From assembly GCA_937860145.1 (NCBI GenBank), contig CALMBF010000195.1:1-34415 (forward strand): a stretch of DNA of 34,415 bases. Direction: 5' to 3'. The number at the start of each line of letters is the position of its first letter. The first letter of the stretch is position 1. Under the pieces are notes generated by a model. That model was given only the letters and a program-made list of their open reading frames with translations. It was not told the origin of the DNA and ran no database searches. The position numbers were made by a program, and so were the translations under genes. Positions 32,683-34,415 of this stretch are shown here, in pieces. The stretch is from an uncultured Geobacter sp. Its GTDB lineage: Bacteria; Desulfobacterota; Desulfuromonadia; Geobacterales; DSM-12255.

Positions 32683-33760
32683 CCGTAGCTCCCTTTTCGG
32701 CGTAATATGCACGGCGGCACTCATCTATCATCCCGAGGAACGAGTGCAGTGACGTACAAGAAGGATCGGTGTCCACATCACGGGCTATGACCACGCTTAC
32801 CATGTCCGGAGAAGCGCCCGCCAGGCTGGCCAGCTTTTTTTTCATGGCACGGCCGGTGAATAAAGGGGGCAGCGTCTCGACAGATATGTTTGCGTGGCGC
32901 AGAGGGTAACCGTTGTCAGAAAATTTTCTGGCAATGCCCCTGTCAGCCAGGATGGTGATAATGTTCCCCTGCCGGGCAGCAGCACGGAGACCCGGCACAA
33001 GCTCTTCCAGGGCCGACTCGGCTTCCGGACCGGCGAGCCCGAAACAGAAATGGTGCTGACCGCCCCATCTCTGCCGATACATCAGCTCGCCGTTGCGGAT
33101 ACGTTCTTCGCGCCGGGGAATCGAGCCGAGCTGTTGCGGTTCGCCGTAAGCAAGGGCGCAGCCGGTGACACGGACAGTGCGGAAACCCGCGCGCTCCGCC
33201 CGCCGGGAATAGTCCCGGAGACACCAGAGCCCACCGTCCATATGTTCATCCAGGCCGCCGATTGCTTCGTAGAGGCCGCGACGCAGCATCATGACCCCCA
33301 ACGAGCCGTGATCCACTTCGCAAAACTGCGCGGTTCCGGAAGAGGGCCGGTGTTTGCCCGCACCGGCAGAGGGGATGGCCAGGCCGATGTCCTGGTGTGA
33401 CGTCATCGTCTCAACCAGCACGTCAAGCCAGTTACCCCTCACCGTCACGTCATCCTGCACGATGACCACCAGGGGGGCTGAGGAGAGCCGGATACCGTGG
33501 TTGAGCGCGGCGACCCGTCCGACGTTCCGCTCCGTCGAAACCAGCATCGCCCGGTCATCCAGCGCATCGGCAAACTCGTCCAGAATCCGTTCCGTTTCCC
33601 TCTCGCTGCCGTAATTGACCATGATGAGCCTGGCTTCCGGCGAGTTCTCAACCAGGGCGGCAAGACAGGCACGGGTCTCGACGGGACGGTTCCAGACAGG
33701 GATGACGATGTCGACGGGATTGATCATGAAACGGTTCTGTTCATAAAAGTAAAGGGCCAA
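32624..33760 (-). CDS. Family 2 glycosyltransferase with extra C-terminal domain
   Basis: The protein has 378 residues from TTG 33760, supported by AGGGG six bases upstream. ATG 33727, which starts the conserved [15 protein letters not shown], has no ribosome binding site but remains possible. GT-A core: [30 protein letters not shown], DxD-like VIVQDDVTV, and a long variable acceptor part ([20 protein letters not shown]). Residues about 240-378 do not match a domain I know. The neighbours gmhA and gmhB suggest transfer of a sugar to LPS core or related glycan. The end overlaps gmhA by 59 nt. It lies 43 nt after mreB. Confidence 0.8.
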   Translation of the reverse strand: MALYFYEQNRFMINPVDIVIPVWNRPVETRACLAALVENSPEARLIMVNYGSERETERILDEFADALDDRAMLVSTERNVGRVAALNHGIRLSSAPLVVIVQDDVTVRGNWLDVLVETMTSHQDIGLAIPSAGAGKHRPSSGTAQFCEVDHGSLGVMMLRRGLYEAIGGLDEHMDGGLWCLRDYSRRAERAGFRTVRVTGCALAYGEPQQLGSIPRREERIRNGELMYRQRWGGQHHFCFGLAGPEAESALEELVPGLRAAARQGNIITILADRGIARKFSDNGYPLRHANISVETLPPLFTGRAMKKKLASLAGASPDMVSVVIARDVDTDPSCTSLHSFLGMIDECRRAYYAEKGATDAVNSRCDQIATCGAEISP

Positions 33761-33803
33761 AGGAAATCCCCTTCAGCCCCGAGAAACGTCACGCTGCCTT
33801 GCC

Positions 33804-34415
<612 letters not shown>

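Overview
The window looks like chromosome of a high-GC Deltaproteobacterium of the Geobacter type (Desulfuromonadota, Geobacterales). This is inferred from the gene set and style, not from a marker gene: DUF2127, PagL-like and PilZ/GGDEF proteins, mre genes mixed with heptose genes, sigma-54 promoters, and a CusCBA/CopA metal island. Nearly all genes are on the minus strand. The plus-strand exceptions are trmL, a glutamine amidotransferase gene and an ammonium transporter gene. No rRNA, tRNA, CRISPR array, prophage or insertion sequence was seen.

Layout: (1) 1-2471, small envelope and housekeeping genes: a partial secreted protein, a MazG-like pyrophosphohydrolase, DUF2127, and a PAP2 phosphatase next to a PagL-like lipid A deacylase. 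(2) 2530-16507, a metal island. It holds an SGNH hydrolase, a Met/His-rich periplasmic protein, CusA-CusB-CusC efflux, a small heavy-metal-binding membrane protein, the CopA Cu(I) ATPase, CsoR, and a separate cassette of an ABC ATPase, an FtsX-like permease, DUF2318 and an HMA protein. (3) 16765-19767, serA divergent from trmL and the amidotransferase gene. (4) 19807-22575, tag, a small membrane protein, a GNAT acetyltransferase and two secreted unknowns. (5) 22627-25604, a cyclic-di-GMP pair: a PAS/GAF/GGDEF cyclase and a receiver-PilZ protein. (6) 25908-29187, mutL divergent from amtB. (7) 29235-34415, mreB and mreC separated by a glycosyltransferase gene, gmhA, gmhB, rfbA and rfbC.

The strongest unlisted signals are regulatory. 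The cusCBA operon and the HMA-DUF2318-FtsX-ABC cassette, 6 kb apart, carry nearly the same control region: a sigma-54-type promoter (TTGGCACG, four bases, TTG) preceded by two GAATATTC-like boxes exactly 20 bp apart. This suggests one enhancer-binding activator drives both, while csoR-copA between them has its own sigma-70 promoter with two CsoR-type operators. The cassette therefore looks like an uncharacterised partner of copper efflux. The amtB gene has a sigma-54 promoter followed by a 47-nt leader that folds into two hairpins 3 nt apart. The second hairpin has an AACGGG hexaloop and covers the ribosome binding site, which resembles a target of an ANTAR RNA-binding regulator.
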